Below, piece by piece: positions 1 to 8,802 of a stretch of DNA of 64,000 bases. Each line of letters opens with the position of its first letter. Positions within the stretch are counted from its first letter, which is position 1. The notes under the pieces were generated by a model. It saw nothing but the letters and a program-made list of their open reading frames with translations. It ran no database searches and was not told the DNA's origin. Origin of the DNA: Candidatus Adamsella avium (GTDB lineage Bacteria; Cyanobacteriota; Vampirovibrionia; Gastranaerophilales; CAJFVJ01); assembly GCA_904420445.1 (NCBI GenBank), contig CAJFVJ010000003.1, forward strand, positions 186,001-250,000, written 5' to 3'. A program made the position numbers and the translations under genes.

Positions 1-26
1 TCCAAATAGCCTAAAATTAGCCTGTT

Positions 27-893
27 ATGGAGAGTTCTGAAAATAAAAAGTGTTATATTTGCGGCAGCAGCGAAATAGAAGACACAGGATATTCTCTGAG
101 AGATGATGAGACAATCAAAGTGCTCAGATGCAAGAGATGTTCTTTAGTTTTTCTTTCATCTTTTGAGCATATAAACAAAGATTTTTATAAAGACGGAAAA
201 ATGCACTCCGGCAATTTCGACCATAAGAGGTGGTTAGAGGCATCTTATGACGACGACAGGCGGCGTTTTTTGATGTTAAAGAAGATTATCAAAGGGAAAA
301 AACTTCTCGACTTTGGCTGCGGCGCCGGAGGTTTTTTGATGATGGCAAAAGATTATGCCTCAAAAGTTGCAGGAGTCGAAAAACAAGACGCCCTGAGAGC
401 TCTTTTCAATGAAAAAAATCTGGATATCTTTGATAATCCTGATGAAATACATGACAAATTTGATGTCATAACAATGTTCCATGTACTAGAACATCTTCCT
501 GACCCGAAATCCGTCATAAAAGAACTTCTCAACAAGCTCAAAGACGATGGTAAGTTGATAATCGAAGTGCCAAATGAAGATGATGCTCTCTTGAGTCTTT
601 ATGCCTGCAAAAAGTTCGCTGATTTTACGCACTGGAGCTGTCATTTGTATTCTTTTAACCAAAAAACTCTAAAAAGACTACTTGAAAATACAGGTGCAAA
701 AATTAACTACATCAAACCAGTTCAAAGATACGGGTTTGCAAACCACTTATACTGGCTGCTAAGAGGAGAAAAAGGAGGGCATAACGTTTGGAAAAAGTTA
801 GACAATCCTGTTCTCAATTTTTTCTACAAAAATTTTCTAAAGCTTATATCAAAAACTGATACCCTTGTTATCAGTATATCAAAGAGAGTCTAA
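27..893 (+). CDS. Class I SAM-dependent methyltransferase with N-terminal zinc ribbon
   Basis: A 288-residue protein predicted to transfer a methyl group from S-adenosylmethionine to an unknown small molecule or sugar. Residues about 8-40 hold two cysteine pairs (CYIC and CKRC), a zinc-ribbon arrangement common in front of Methyltransf_23-type domains. The SAM-binding motif I, LLDFGCGAGGFLMMA, lies near residue 93, and an acidic motif plus the FHVLEHLPDP segment follows near residue 152, as in the UbiE/Methyltransf_11/23 families. The gene ends 2 bp from the convergent AAA+ ATPase gene, with no room for a terminator. Family assignment is firm; the substrate cannot be read from the sequence. 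Similar proteins often sit in surface-polysaccharide clusters, but the left neighbours are outside the window. Confidence 0.85.
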   Translation: MESSENKKCYICGSSEIEDTGYSLRDDETIKVLRCKRCSLVFLSSFEHINKDFYKDGKMHSGNFDHKRWLEASYDDDRRRFLMLKKIIKGKKLLDFGCGAGGFLMMAKDYASKVAGVEKQDALRALFNEKNLDIFDNPDEIHDKFDVITMFHVLEHLPDPKSVIKELLNKLKDDGKLIIEVPNEDDALLSLYACKKFADFTHWSCHLYSFNQKTLKRLLENTGAKINYIKPVQRYGFANHLYWLLRGEKGGHNVWKKLDNPVLNFFYKNFLKLISKTDTLVISISKRV

Positions 894-895
894 GC

Positions 896-2437
896 TTATT
901 TTGACGGTGCAATAAAGCCTATAGGATTCTTTTTCGAAGATTTTTTCTGAGCTTTGATAGCATCAAGTGCAAATTCAAAGTCTTCAGGTTCAATAGTCAG
1001 CTCTTCGATATCAGAATAGTCAAAAGTTCCGTTTTCCATCTTATCAAAAATTCCGTTTCTTAAATAAGCATTTGTCTGTGCATCTTCGACAACAGCAGCT
1101 ATATCAGCGCCGTTTACTCCTGCGTCATAGAGTTTTTTTGAGAACAAATCCCTATCAAAATCATCAGAAAGTTTTTTATCTTTTGAATGTATATCAAAAA
1201 TCATTCTGCACCCTTCTAAATCAGGATTGGGAACGGAAATCATTTTCCCGAAACGTCCTGAGCGGACAAGAGCCTCATCAAGCAAATCATCTTTGTTTGT
1301 TGCGCCGATAACAAAAATATTATCACCGTCTTTTTCAAGGTCGCTCATCAGGGTAAGGAGCTGGTTTACGACTTTATCATCATGGCGGGAGGTCGTTGAG
1401 CCTTCTCTTTGTTTTGCAACAGCATCTATTTCATCAATAAAAATAATACTCGGCTGATTTTCTTTTGCCGAAGCAAACAAGACTCTCCAGTTTTCTTCTG
1501 ATTCTCCGACCCATTTTGATTCCATTTCAAGACCGTTCAGTTTGATAAAACTAGCGCCTGATTCATTTGCCACTGCCTCTGCAAGAAGCGATTTCCCTGT
1601 CCCAGGGCTGCCGACAAGCATAACGCCATGGTTCATAACTTTGAACGCTTTCGGGTATTTAAGCGGGTAGATTACTGATTTTTTGATTTCATCTATAGCC
1701 TTATCCTGTCCTCCGACATCAGCAAAAGTAATTTTTTTGACTTCTTTTTTTTCCTCTTCAATCCCTGTTGAAATGCCCTGGATATGTTTCTTATTCAGCT
1801 CCTGGACTGTTTTGCTGTCCATATCAGAAAAATCAAAAACTCTGATGCCTGTTTCATCAAGACTGTTTTTATTCACATCAAGTCCGTAATTAATTGAGAA
1901 AGGCTCACCTGCAGCACCTGATTTAAACCTCGAATTCTCATAGATAAATCTTGTTTCCCCTTTATTGATAAAAAAGTTCTTCTCTTCAACCTCTCCGAAA
2001 ATAGGTTCCTTCGAAAGATTTCTGATATAAGGGATATCTCCATTCTGCAAACCTATTGCAAAAGAACCGCTGAGGTTCTCATCTTCGACAAAATAAATCT
2101 TTGATATCAAATCAGGAAAAGCTGGCAGAGAATCAAGCAAATTTGCTTTTGCTTCATCCAGACTTTTTCCTGCAAGAACAATCTCATTTGGAGCAAGAAT
2201 TGATGATGCGGTGCTGAGTTTTTCATCAAGTAGCATATCTTTTATGCTGCCCTGCGATTTTTGTTTGAAAGTTATTGGAGATGATTTGACAAGAAGCTGA
2301 CTATAGTTTGTATCAAGCAGAGGAAATGATTTATATTCGTTTTTCTCAAGAGCTTTATCAGCAGTATTCCTTTGTTGAGCATGGGGGTAAGCAGAAGTAT
2401 TTTTCATGGAAAAATTTTGTATCGGGGTAATATTCAA
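896..2437 (-). CDS. AAA+ ATPase (FtsH/CDC48-like module) with lineage-type N-terminal leader
   Basis: A single AAA+ module in the C-terminal half of a roughly 513-residue protein. It has Walker A GSPGTGKS, Walker B IIFIDEID, and an arginine-finger region followed by ATNKDDLLDEALVRSGRFG, which is typical of FtsH/CDC48/spastin-like AAA proteins. The first 230 residues match no family I know and contain SSPITFKQ, a short motif also seen in style in the RelA-like protein at 43658. There is no zinc protease motif, so it is not FtsH, and no transmembrane segment. I place the start at a TTG (2437) because GAGGAG lies 7 nt upstream; a TTG five codons earlier would leave the Shine-Dalgarno inside the gene. 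The likely role is remodelling or unfolding of a protein substrate; the partner is unknown. Confidence 0.8.
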   Translation of the reverse strand: MNITPIQNFSMKNTSAYPHAQQRNTADKALEKNEYKSFPLLDTNYSQLLVKSSPITFKQKSQGSIKDMLLDEKLSTASSILAPNEIVLAGKSLDEAKANLLDSLPAFPDLISKIYFVEDENLSGSFAIGLQNGDIPYIRNLSKEPIFGEVEEKNFFINKGETRFIYENSRFKSGAAGEPFSINYGLDVNKNSLDETGIRVFDFSDMDSKTVQELNKKHIQGISTGIEEEKKEVKKITFADVGGQDKAIDEIKKSVIYPLKYPKAFKVMNHGVMLVGSPGTGKSLLAEAVANESGASFIKLNGLEMESKWVGESEENWRVLFASAKENQPSIIFIDEIDAVAKQREGSTTSRHDDKVVNQLLTLMSDLEKDGDNIFVIGATNKDDLLDEALVRSGRFGKMISVPNPDLEGCRMIFDIHSKDKKLSDDFDRDLFSKKLYDAGVNGADIAAVVEDAQTNAYLRNGIFDKMENGTFDYSDIEELTIEPEDFEFALDAIKAQKKSSKKNPIGFIAPSK

Positions 2438-2590
2438 ATCAAATCTCCTCAAATCATCAGAAATCGCAAGAGAAGAATACTACAAGCGTAGAATTTTTTC
2501 AAATTTTTTTTACAAAATTTTAATATATTTTTTTCAATGATTTTAGGGTAATATATAGAAGTACTTAATACTTTTTATAAGGAGATTAAG

Positions 2591-2788
2591 ATGTATCAGG
2601 TTTATGCACAGGAAAAAGACGCTTTTTCAAAAAATTTAATCGGAGAATTTGACGATATAGACGAAGCTATTGACGCAGCAGAAGAAGCCATCAAAAGCCT
2701 CAAAAACGGTAAATATACAGTTGAAAAACTAGGCGGGCATGTAAACATCTATGGAGAACCTGAGTCAATAGTCGTCGCAGAAAACTAA
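2591..2788 (+). CDS. Small acidic hypothetical protein (65 aa)
   Basis: The gene has an ATG start with AAGGAG 7 nt upstream and a very strong terminator right after the stop, so it is a real monocistronic gene. The protein is acidic, without cysteines or membrane segments. It reads like a small alpha/beta domain: an N-terminal strand (MYQVYAQEKDAF), an acidic helix (DDIDEAIDAAEEAIKSL), then two short strands. I recognise no family. It lies divergent to the AAA+ ATPase gene with 153 bp between the starts. Confidence 0.75.
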   Translation: MYQVYAQEKDAFSKNLIGEFDDIDEAIDAAEEAIKSLKNGKYTVEKLGGHVNIYGEPESIVVAEN

Positions 2789-2793
2789 AACTT

Positions 2794-2834
2794 TAGACAA
2801 AAAAGATACTCATTCTGAGTATCTTTTTTGTCTA
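2794..2834 (+). terminator. Intrinsic terminator, perfect 19-bp stem
   Basis: A 19-bp perfect inverted repeat (TAGACAAAAAAGATACTCA and its complement) with a 3-nt loop. The stem contains A6/T6 tracts, so it can work in either direction. It starts 5 bp after the stop of the 65-aa gene and is one of the longest perfect hairpins in the window. Confidence 0.85.
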
Positions 2835-2888
2835 ATAAGAATTTTGATAAATGATATTATTGTTTATTAGTCATGAAAGGGTTATTTA

Positions 2889-3170
2889 ATGGAAGATGTT
2901 GTCTATTTGATAGAGAAAAGTACCAAACAAGTCTTATCTGATAAAATAAACAGGCTGGCTTTAATAATACTTATTTGTTTTGGAATATTATTATTCCATA
3001 TCTTGAAACTCAGAGAAGAAGTCAAAGCAATCTCAAATCATCAGAAAGAAACCGAACAAAAAGTGGATTTCAGATATTTCAACACAACGAGATCACTTCA
3101 GGATATATTTGATGTTGAAATAGAAACAAAACAGGGTCGTGTCATAAACAACACCAAAACTAATCGTTGA
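2889..3170 (+). CDS. Small single-pass membrane protein (93 aa), hypothetical
   Basis: Residues about 22-39 (LALIILICFGILLFHILK) form one hydrophobic helix. It is preceded by a 20-residue polar segment and followed by a charged, probably coiled-coil tail (LREEVKAISNHQKETEQKVD). The start ATG has an AGGG-type site about 8 nt upstream. No family is recognised. The 3' end overlaps the convergent HTH regulator gene by 11 bp, so each transcript carries antisense to the other's end. Confidence 0.6.
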   Translation: MEDVVYLIEKSTKQVLSDKINRLALIILICFGILLFHILKLREEVKAISNHQKETEQKVDFRYFNTTRSLQDIFDVEIETKQGRVINNTKTNR

Positions 3171-3702
3171 GCATTTCTCTCAATTTTGAGAGTTGTTTTT
3201 CGCTGAGCCCAAGAGAGTTCAACTTATTTTTTTGAGGATTTATTTCTCCTTCATCAAACAACAACCAGTCAACAGAAATGTCAAAATGTTCTTTTAATTT
3301 ATATAACTCCTCAGCCCTCGGCAGCTTGCTGTGCAAACACAAATCACAGAGCCTTGATTGAGATATATCAAGAAGTTTCGAGAACTCTTCATCTGTCATT
3401 TTGTTTGAAGTTTGAATTTTTTGGAGTCTTCTTCCCCAGTTTTTCACGGGTTTTACTTTTTCTTGGGAAACAGAAAACATCAAAGTGTTTGCGTTTTGGA
3501 ACATATTTCCCTTTGAGCTTATCAGCCAGTTGATATTGACGTTGAATTTTTTATTCAACAAAACAGCCAGCTCAATTGAAGGTGTCCTCTCAAGACGTTC
3601 ATAAGCTCCGAGGGTTCTTGGTGGAACCTCCAGTTTTTCCGCAAATTCTTCAACCGTAAAATTCAAGTATTTTCTGAGTTTTCGAAGATTTTCATTAAAC
3701 AT
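3160..3702 (-). CDS. Transcriptional regulator with two tandem Cro/C1 HTH domains
   Basis: A 180-residue protein with two similar XRE-type helix-turn-helix units. The first is at about residues 3-62 (VEEFAEKLEVPPRTLGAYE, then NVNINWLISSKG). The second is at about 90-155 (TDEEFSKLLDISQSRLCD, then DISVDWLLFDEG). Each unit ends with the same INWL/VDWL-type helix, suggesting internal duplication. The second recognition helix is atypical (SQSRLCDLC). There is no peptidase or sensor domain, so it is not a LexA/CI-type cleavable repressor. The promoter region upstream contains the palindrome CACAATTGTG at 3762-3771, a possible autoregulatory site. The target genes are unknown. Confidence 0.8.
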   Translation of the reverse strand: MFNENLRKLRKYLNFTVEEFAEKLEVPPRTLGAYERLERTPSIELAVLLNKKFNVNINWLISSKGNMFQNANTLMFSVSQEKVKPVKNWGRRLQKIQTSNKMTDEEFSKLLDISQSRLCDLCLHSKLPRAEELYKLKEHFDISVDWLLFDEGEINPQKNKLNSLGLSEKQLSKLREMLND

Positions 3703-4066
3703 TTTTTACTCTAATTTAAACTAACTTATAATAATTTACACAAAAGGGTTGATATTTCTTTCACAATTGTGTAATATATAACTAACGGGTAAATTAAAAA
3801 AGAATTCACTTTTGTATGTTGAGAATAAATTCAAGAAGCACTTTTCTTAAAATATAGGTAAATTTATCTGAATAAATTTACTATCTTATTCCCTAAGCCT
3901 ATTTTAGGGGATAAAAGATATATTTACAAGACAACAATAAGTTGAAATAGGTACAAATATACTATTTTAATTTGTTGTATAGCCCGTGTGGATGTTTTTT
4001 TATCAAGATATGGAAGGGATTTCAAAGAAAGGGAATTTGCCCATTGTACAAAGAGAGGATAGAAAC
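3703..4066. other. 364-bp gene-free region between two HTH regulator genes, with hairpins
   Basis: No open reading frame of note. It contains a perfect 10-bp palindrome CACAATTGTG (3762-3771) near the start of the tandem-HTH gene. It also has a perfect hairpin GTAAATTTAT-CTGA-ATAAATTTAC (3858-3881) and a second one, CCCTAA with TTAGGG (3891-3909). These could be operators, a small RNA or leader structure. I see no clean -35/-10 pair leading into either structure, so I do not call an ncRNA gene. Confidence 0.5.
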
Positions 4067-4300
4067 ATGGCTAATAACGCAGTTAAAAACAGTATCAAAG
4101 AAGTAGCAATGAAGACTAAAGGCTGGAGCATCTACAAGCTTGCTCAGGAACTTGACCTTCCACAACAGACTGTATACAGTTGGGCGTGGAATAAAACCCA
4201 ACCGAATTACAAAAATCTTTTGAGAATATGCCATCTGCTAGAATGTTCAATGGAAGACATTTTTGAGGAAGCTATAAGAAAAAAGAAATTTCTGCATTAA
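4067..4300 (+). CDS. Small XRE-family HTH protein (77 aa)
   Basis: A single Cro/C1-type helix-turn-helix (WSIYKLAQELDLPQQTVYSW, then NLLRICHLLECSMEDIFEE) fills nearly the whole protein. This is the stand-alone DNA-binding type with no effector domain. An in-frame ATG at 3986 would add 27 residues with no ribosome site. The ATG at 4067 has GAGAGGA 7 nt upstream and gives the compact domain, so I use it. The gene ends with a 4-bp overlap with the convergent btuF gene. It may work with the tandem-HTH regulator across the structured gap, but that is only proximity. Confidence 0.75.
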   Translation: MANNAVKNSIKEVAMKTKGWSIYKLAQELDLPQQTVYSWAWNKTQPNYKNLLRICHLLECSMEDIFEEAIRKKKFLH

Positions 4301-5094
4301 AGTTTTGAAAAATATTGCACACTTTTATAAACTCTCGGTCCGGGACGGTTTATGACATCTCTTTCTTCTTTGGATAAGATTATTATCTTTGAATGAGGAA
4401 ACAGCTGCCTAAGACGTCTTGTATCGTCGAAAAAATTTACGACCACAATATCAGGAGAGGATTTCACTGCAAACTCTTCTGATATTGTAGGATAATACGC
4501 ATTCAAATTAGATGTAACGGAAAGTTGTCCTGATTTTTGTATTACATCAGTGATGAAGCTCTTCTTACCTATGGAAATCATTGGATTTACCTGAACGAGA
4601 TAGAGTATTTTCTTCGGAGAATTTGTTTTTATCTTCGATATTTGCTCTTTTATTGAAGATATAAGTTCTCCTGCTTGTTGCGTTTTATCTGTCAGTTTAC
4701 CTATGTATTCTATGTTTTTGTACACATCATTGATTGTATCAAATTTGAAGAATACGGGTTTTATGTCCGAATATCTAAAGCTTGCAAGGAGATATTGCGT
4801 TGAATCCATCGAAAAAATATAGGAGGGATTTAATCTTATTATTTTTTCTCTGTCGACAAAAAAGGTATTCCCTATCTTTGTTTTCAGGGAAGCTTCAATA
4901 GGATAATTACATTCTGTTGATACGCCTATCAAATTATCCTGAGCTTCGAGAGCATAAACTATCTCTGTTATCGACGGTGTTAGGCTGACATAAGTTGTCT
5001 TCTCCGCATAAGCATATGAGCAGAAAAAAAATACGCCGAAAAACAAACAGATTATTTTACTTATCAACCCGAACATAAAGCCTTTCACCATCAT
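4297..5094 (-). CDS. btuF: Periplasmic cobalamin-binding protein of ABC transporter (BtuF type)
   Basis: Type III substrate-binding protein (BtuF/FhuD/FecB fold, 265 aa). It has a signal peptide (ICLFFGVFFFCSYAYA, cut before EKTTY) and no lipobox. The mature start YVSLTPSITEIVYALE followed by LIGVSTECNYP is the BtuF-like opening. The fold ends in the expected C-terminal helices. The gene is last in a btuB-C-D-F operon and overlaps the ATPase gene by 38 bp, so translation is probably coupled. The start is uncertain: several ATGs (5094, 5076) lie before the signal peptide. The cobalamin assignment rests on the riboswitch at the head of the operon; by sequence alone a siderophore or heme binder is possible. 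Confidence 0.8.
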   Translation of the reverse strand: MMVKGFMFGLISKIICLFFGVFFFCSYAYAEKTTYVSLTPSITEIVYALEAQDNLIGVSTECNYPIEASLKTKIGNTFFVDREKIIRLNPSYIFSMDSTQYLLASFRYSDIKPVFFKFDTINDVYKNIEYIGKLTDKTQQAGELISSIKEQISKIKTNSPKKILYLVQVNPMISIGKKSFITDVIQKSGQLSVTSNLNAYYPTISEEFAVKSSPDIVVVNFFDDTRRLRQLFPHSKIIILSKEERDVINRPGPRVYKSVQYFSKL

Positions 5095-5788
5095 CTGTTA
5101 TTCTAAAGTTTATCCCGTAGATATTTTTTAGCATATCTTTGGTAAAGAATCCCTCTTTTGATTTGCAGAAAATTTTATGTTCTTTTGTTATCCCGATAAA
5201 ATAATCCCCGTAAGACTCTGCAAGATTCAAATCATGGAGGATTACAACAGCCGTAATTTCTTTTTGTTCGGTAAGTTTTTTTATCATATCAAGGATTTTT
5301 ATCTGGTTTATCAAATCCATATTGGAAGTAGGCTCATCAAGAAAAAAAACTTCTGCACCAGATAGCAGCCCTATCGCAATATTTGTTTTTTGCAGCTCGC
5401 CTGCGCTAAGTTTTTCCATAGACAAATTTTTGATATGGCTCAATTCAAGTTTTTCGATAATTTCATTAAGCAGTCTTTTCTCCTCCTTTGTCAAAAACCA
5501 TTTGACCATACTGTCTTTGAAAAAAACTGACGAAATATATTCCTCAACATCAAGCCCTTTTGGATAGCTGATTTTTTGAGGAAGATAAAATATTTTTTTT
5601 GATAACAGACCAAATTCTGAAACCTTATCAGGCTTTAGAAGCCCCGTAAGAATTTTCAGAACGGTAGTTTTTCCTGCACCGTTTGGACCGAGAATTACAT
5701 TAATCTTATGCTCACGCAGAGAAAGTTCGACATCTTCAAAAAAGATATTATCTTCAAATTTCAGATACAAATTTTTTATATCAATCAT
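5057..5788 (-). CDS. btuD: ABC transporter ATPase for cobalamin import (BtuD/FecE type)
   Basis: A 243-residue ABC ATPase with Walker A GPNGAGKT (about residues 36-43), an ABC signature LSAGELQKTNIAIGLL, Walker B VFFLDEPTSNMD and the switch histidine ILHDLNLAESYGD. The signature starts LSAGE rather than LSGGQ, a common variant. It starts 8 bp inside the permease gene and overlaps the binding-protein gene, in the usual permease-ATPase-binding protein order. It energises the BtuC-like permease in the inner membrane. Confidence 0.88.
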   Translation of the reverse strand: MIDIKNLYLKFEDNIFFEDVELSLREHKINVILGPNGAGKTTVLKILTGLLKPDKVSEFGLLSKKIFYLPQKISYPKGLDVEEYISSVFFKDSMVKWFLTKEEKRLLNEIIEKLELSHIKNLSMEKLSAGELQKTNIAIGLLSGAEVFFLDEPTSNMDLINQIKILDMIKKLTEQKEITAVVILHDLNLAESYGDYFIGITKEHKIFCKSKEGFFTKDMLKNIYGINFRITDDGERLYVRVDK

Positions 5789-6764
5789 TGAGAATATCTC
5801 CCTTCCTTGTCAAAAAGAAAACAAAAACAGGAGCGCCGATAAACGCCACAACAAGCCCGAGAGGTATCTGCATCGGATAAATCAATGTCCTTGATAAAAA
5901 ATCCGCAAATAAAATAAGCGATGCCCCTAAGAATATGTTCACAAAAAATAAATATCTGAAATCCTGTCCGACAATCATCTTCGAAATCAAGGGGGATATA
6001 ATCCCGATAAATCCCAAAATTCCCGCAGCTAAAACACTCAAGGAGGTCAAAAGCGCCGAGCAGACAATGAATAATATCGAATACATATTTTTATGTTTTA
6101 TTGATGAAAAAAACATCCCCTCATCAAGCCTCAAAAAATTCAATTTGGGAATAAGAAACGCCGAAAAAATTAATATTACAAGAAATATCAACAAAAGATA
6201 CCTGTCTGATACAAGGTTATTCTCCGTCAAATTGCCTGATAGGATATACAACATGGAATAAGACTTCTCTGAGTTCATAAGTATAATCATTGATATCAAC
6301 GCACTGACAAAGATGTTTATGGATAAGCCGACAAGAATTAACTTGGTAATCGAAAACTTGCGCAGCCCTGCAAAAGAGATAACAAGCAAAGAAGAAACCA
6401 TCGCCCCTAGAAAACCGAAGAAAGAATAATTTGCACTGTTAAAAAACAATACTGACAAAACAATCCCGAGCCCAGCCCCAGATGATATACCGGTAATATA
6501 AGGTTCTGCAAGAGGATTTTTTGATACGGTCTGCAAAAACAAACCTGCAAGAGCAAGGCACACTCCGGCAACTACAGCCTTAATAGCTCTCGGATAGCGT
6601 ATAAGCTCGAGAATAACAGCATCCTCAGAACTATCATTAAGATGAAAAGACTTCAAAAAAAGGTCAACGCCAAATCCGTCATGAGAGGCAAAAACTGAAA
6701 GATAAAAACATCCCAGAAACAAAAATAAAAGAATAACAATAGAAAGTATTTTATTTTTTCTCAT
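5781..6764 (-). CDS. btuC: FecCD/BtuC-family ABC permease
   Basis: Highly hydrophobic permease of the FecCD family with about ten transmembrane helices. It carries the conserved segments LRYPRAIKAVVAGVCLALAG and NPLAEPYITGISSGAGLG near the N terminus and GFIGIISPLISKMIVGQDFR in the second half. That last loop is the cytoplasmic coupling region that meets the ATPase. The start at 6764 has a GGGG site 6 nt upstream; an ATG at 6779 would add five residues. It lies 18 bp after the receptor gene, so receptor, permease, ATPase and binding protein form one transcription unit. Confidence 0.88.
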   Translation of the reverse strand: MRKNKILSIVILLFLFLGCFYLSVFASHDGFGVDLFLKSFHLNDSSEDAVILELIRYPRAIKAVVAGVCLALAGLFLQTVSKNPLAEPYITGISSGAGLGIVLSVLFFNSANYSFFGFLGAMVSSLLVISFAGLRKFSITKLILVGLSINIFVSALISMIILMNSEKSYSMLYILSGNLTENNLVSDRYLLLIFLVILIFSAFLIPKLNFLRLDEGMFFSSIKHKNMYSILFIVCSALLTSLSVLAAGILGFIGIISPLISKMIVGQDFRYLFFVNIFLGASLILFADFLSRTLIYPMQIPLGLVVAFIGAPVFVFFLTRKGDILND

Positions 6765-6796
6765 CCCTAACCCCGTCATCCAGCTATTCTATTATA

Positions 6797-8794
6797 TCAT
6801 AATGAATCTTTTCCCGTGTTCACTTTCATAAAAATTCCTGTCATAAAATGTATCCCAGGCTGGTAATAATTTTTGTACATTGATATTTTATGATCAAGCA
6901 GATTATACATCTGCGCTTTGAGATAAACATGGACGTTCTTTATGCTGAATAGCCTGATTATTGTTCCGAGAGAAACATTTGTATATCCTCCGACTCTGTC
7001 ATTGCCAGAATAAACTCTATCAGATGATGTTTCTACTCTTGCATAAGCGCTGAATCGTTCTTTGGGTGTGTAAACAACAGTGGCATTCAGCCTGTTTTTG
7101 GGAACACCCACCAGTTGATAACCCGTGTTTGAATCTTCAGAGTCTGTGTAGGTGTAGTTTAATATTGTTTTAAACTTCAAATTCGGCTGCCATTTTATAC
7201 TGGCTTCATATCCTCTGATTTTTGCCTCATCAACGTTCATATAAGTCCCTATCCATGTAACAGGGTCACTCTGCCAGCCGATATAATCATTATAAGAATT
7301 TGAGAAATATCCGAAATCAACACTCAATTTCTTGTTAAAAAATGTTTGCTCAACTCCGACATCCCAACCATTGAGTTTTTCAGCTTTCAAATTCGGATTC
7401 GGATCCATCATGCCTGCCAAACGTCCGAACATCTGATATAACGTAGGAGTATTGATGCTCTGTCCCCAGGAAGACCTGAATTTTGTATAATCCCCTTCCA
7501 TTTTGTATGAAGGTAGTATCAAAGCAGCAGACCCGTTCGGACTGACATAAGTGCCAAACTGCGAATGGTGCGTAAGCCTTGCGCCGCCTCGGAGAAATAA
7601 TCTGTCTTTGATATTGATTACATCATTGACATATACATCATTCTGAAGAGTATCACCGCTGAATCCGTTATATGACGGCCAGTAAGGGTCAAGAGAGTAA
7701 TCAGATACCGAGTTGAAAAAGTTCGACTCAAGATTGTACCCAAAAGACAGAGTGTTCCAATCTTTGTAGTGAAGATTGTGCTGAGATATAAAACTCAGTC
7801 TTGTACTTCTGAATTTATCGCTGCCTATCCCCGTATCATACCCGTCAGGTCTTTGATAAAAGTTATTGACGGTACTGAACACCCCGAAACGTGTAGATGA
7901 ATCATACCAGTCATTTGGCTTATAGTTGAATACCGTTGTATTAAATACATCAACATTTCTGCTGTAATCATTCGGGTCCTGAAGAATATAATCTCCAAAA
8001 CCGTTAATTCCTACATTTTTTCTTGAATTTGAAAATCTCAAAATATCACGTATCTCAGCCTTACCTTCAAGAAGTCTTTTTCCTACGTTAGCTGTAACAC
8101 TCAAAGAGTTATAATCATCGTTTTTTATTTTCTCTCCTTCATTAATTCTGAGTCCTCCGTCAGTCTTTAGCCAGTTTACACCGAGATAAAAGTCCTTGTC
8201 CTCATCTCCTCCCATTACAGCAAAACGTTCTTTGAAAGTTCCGAGATTGCCCATGCCTGATTCTATTTCAATTGAAGGTTTTCCATACCCTCTTCTTGTA
8301 CTCATGCTGACCAATCCGCCAGAGGCATTCACCCCTCCGATATTCCCCTGAGGTCCTTTGATTACCTCAATGCGTTCTATATCATCGCTAAGATAGTTGT
8401 TGAGATAAAATTTATTATCAACCGGACTGTCAGCTCTGATTCCGTCAATTGTCACCCTGACTCTGTCTGTTCCTCTGATACGAAAAGAAGTAATATCACC
8501 TGTTGACCCTGATGTTTGTATAGTTACACTGCCAAGCTGATTAAGTATTTCAGTGAGCATAGGAGAACCCTGCTCTTTTATATCTTCGAGTGTAACAACA
8601 TCGATGTTTGCACTTGCACTTTCTTTTGATTCAACGATATTATCAAGAGAATAAATTTGCTTTTCGCCGACCTGCCCGAAAAGCCTTGTTGTTTCTTCCT
8701 CACTTTTCTTGTTCTCTAAATCTTCAACAGCTGAAGCAATTTGAGATAGTGCACATACCAAGAACAGGGAAGAAAGAAATAATTTTTTAATCAT
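6797..8794 (-). CDS. btuB: TonB-dependent outer-membrane cobalamin receptor (BtuB-like)
   Basis: A roughly 665-residue TonB-dependent receptor. It starts with a signal peptide (KKLFLSSLFLVCALSQIASA). The plug domain follows, with ITSFRIRGTDRVRVTIDGIR, IERIEVIKGPQGNIGG and a GGLVSMSTRRG finish. The rest is a beta-barrel rich in alternating aromatic strands. It lacks the usual C-terminal aromatic end residue: about eight polar residues (NTGKDSL) follow the last strand. A longer frame begins with GTG at 8872, but that stretch is the riboswitch, so I take ATG 8794 (or 8797) with GAGG upstream. It imports corrinoid across the outer membrane using TonB energy; no tonB/exbBD is in the window. Its presence is good evidence for a diderm cell. 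Confidence 0.88.
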   Translation of the reverse strand: MIKKLFLSSLFLVCALSQIASAVEDLENKKSEEETTRLFGQVGEKQIYSLDNIVESKESASANIDVVTLEDIKEQGSPMLTEILNQLGSVTIQTSGSTGDITSFRIRGTDRVRVTIDGIRADSPVDNKFYLNNYLSDDIERIEVIKGPQGNIGGVNASGGLVSMSTRRGYGKPSIEIESGMGNLGTFKERFAVMGGDEDKDFYLGVNWLKTDGGLRINEGEKIKNDDYNSLSVTANVGKRLLEGKAEIRDILRFSNSRKNVGINGFGDYILQDPNDYSRNVDVFNTTVFNYKPNDWYDSSTRFGVFSTVNNFYQRPDGYDTGIGSDKFRSTRLSFISQHNLHYKDWNTLSFGYNLESNFFNSVSDYSLDPYWPSYNGFSGDTLQNDVYVNDVINIKDRLFLRGGARLTHHSQFGTYVSPNGSAALILPSYKMEGDYTKFRSSWGQSINTPTLYQMFGRLAGMMDPNPNLKAEKLNGWDVGVEQTFFNKKLSVDFGYFSNSYNDYIGWQSDPVTWIGTYMNVDEAKIRGYEASIKWQPNLKFKTILNYTYTDSEDSNTGYQLVGVPKNRLNATVVYTPKERFSAYARVETSSDRVYSGNDRVGGYTNVSLGTIIRLFSIKNVHVYLKAQMYNLLDHKISMYKNYYQPGIHFMTGIFMKVNTGKDSL

Positions 8795-8802
8795 CATAAA
8801 CC

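Noticed and set aside
3160-4300. Prophage immunity region (two divergent HTH genes)
   Set aside because: No integrase, structural or lysis gene nearby and no att-like repeats.
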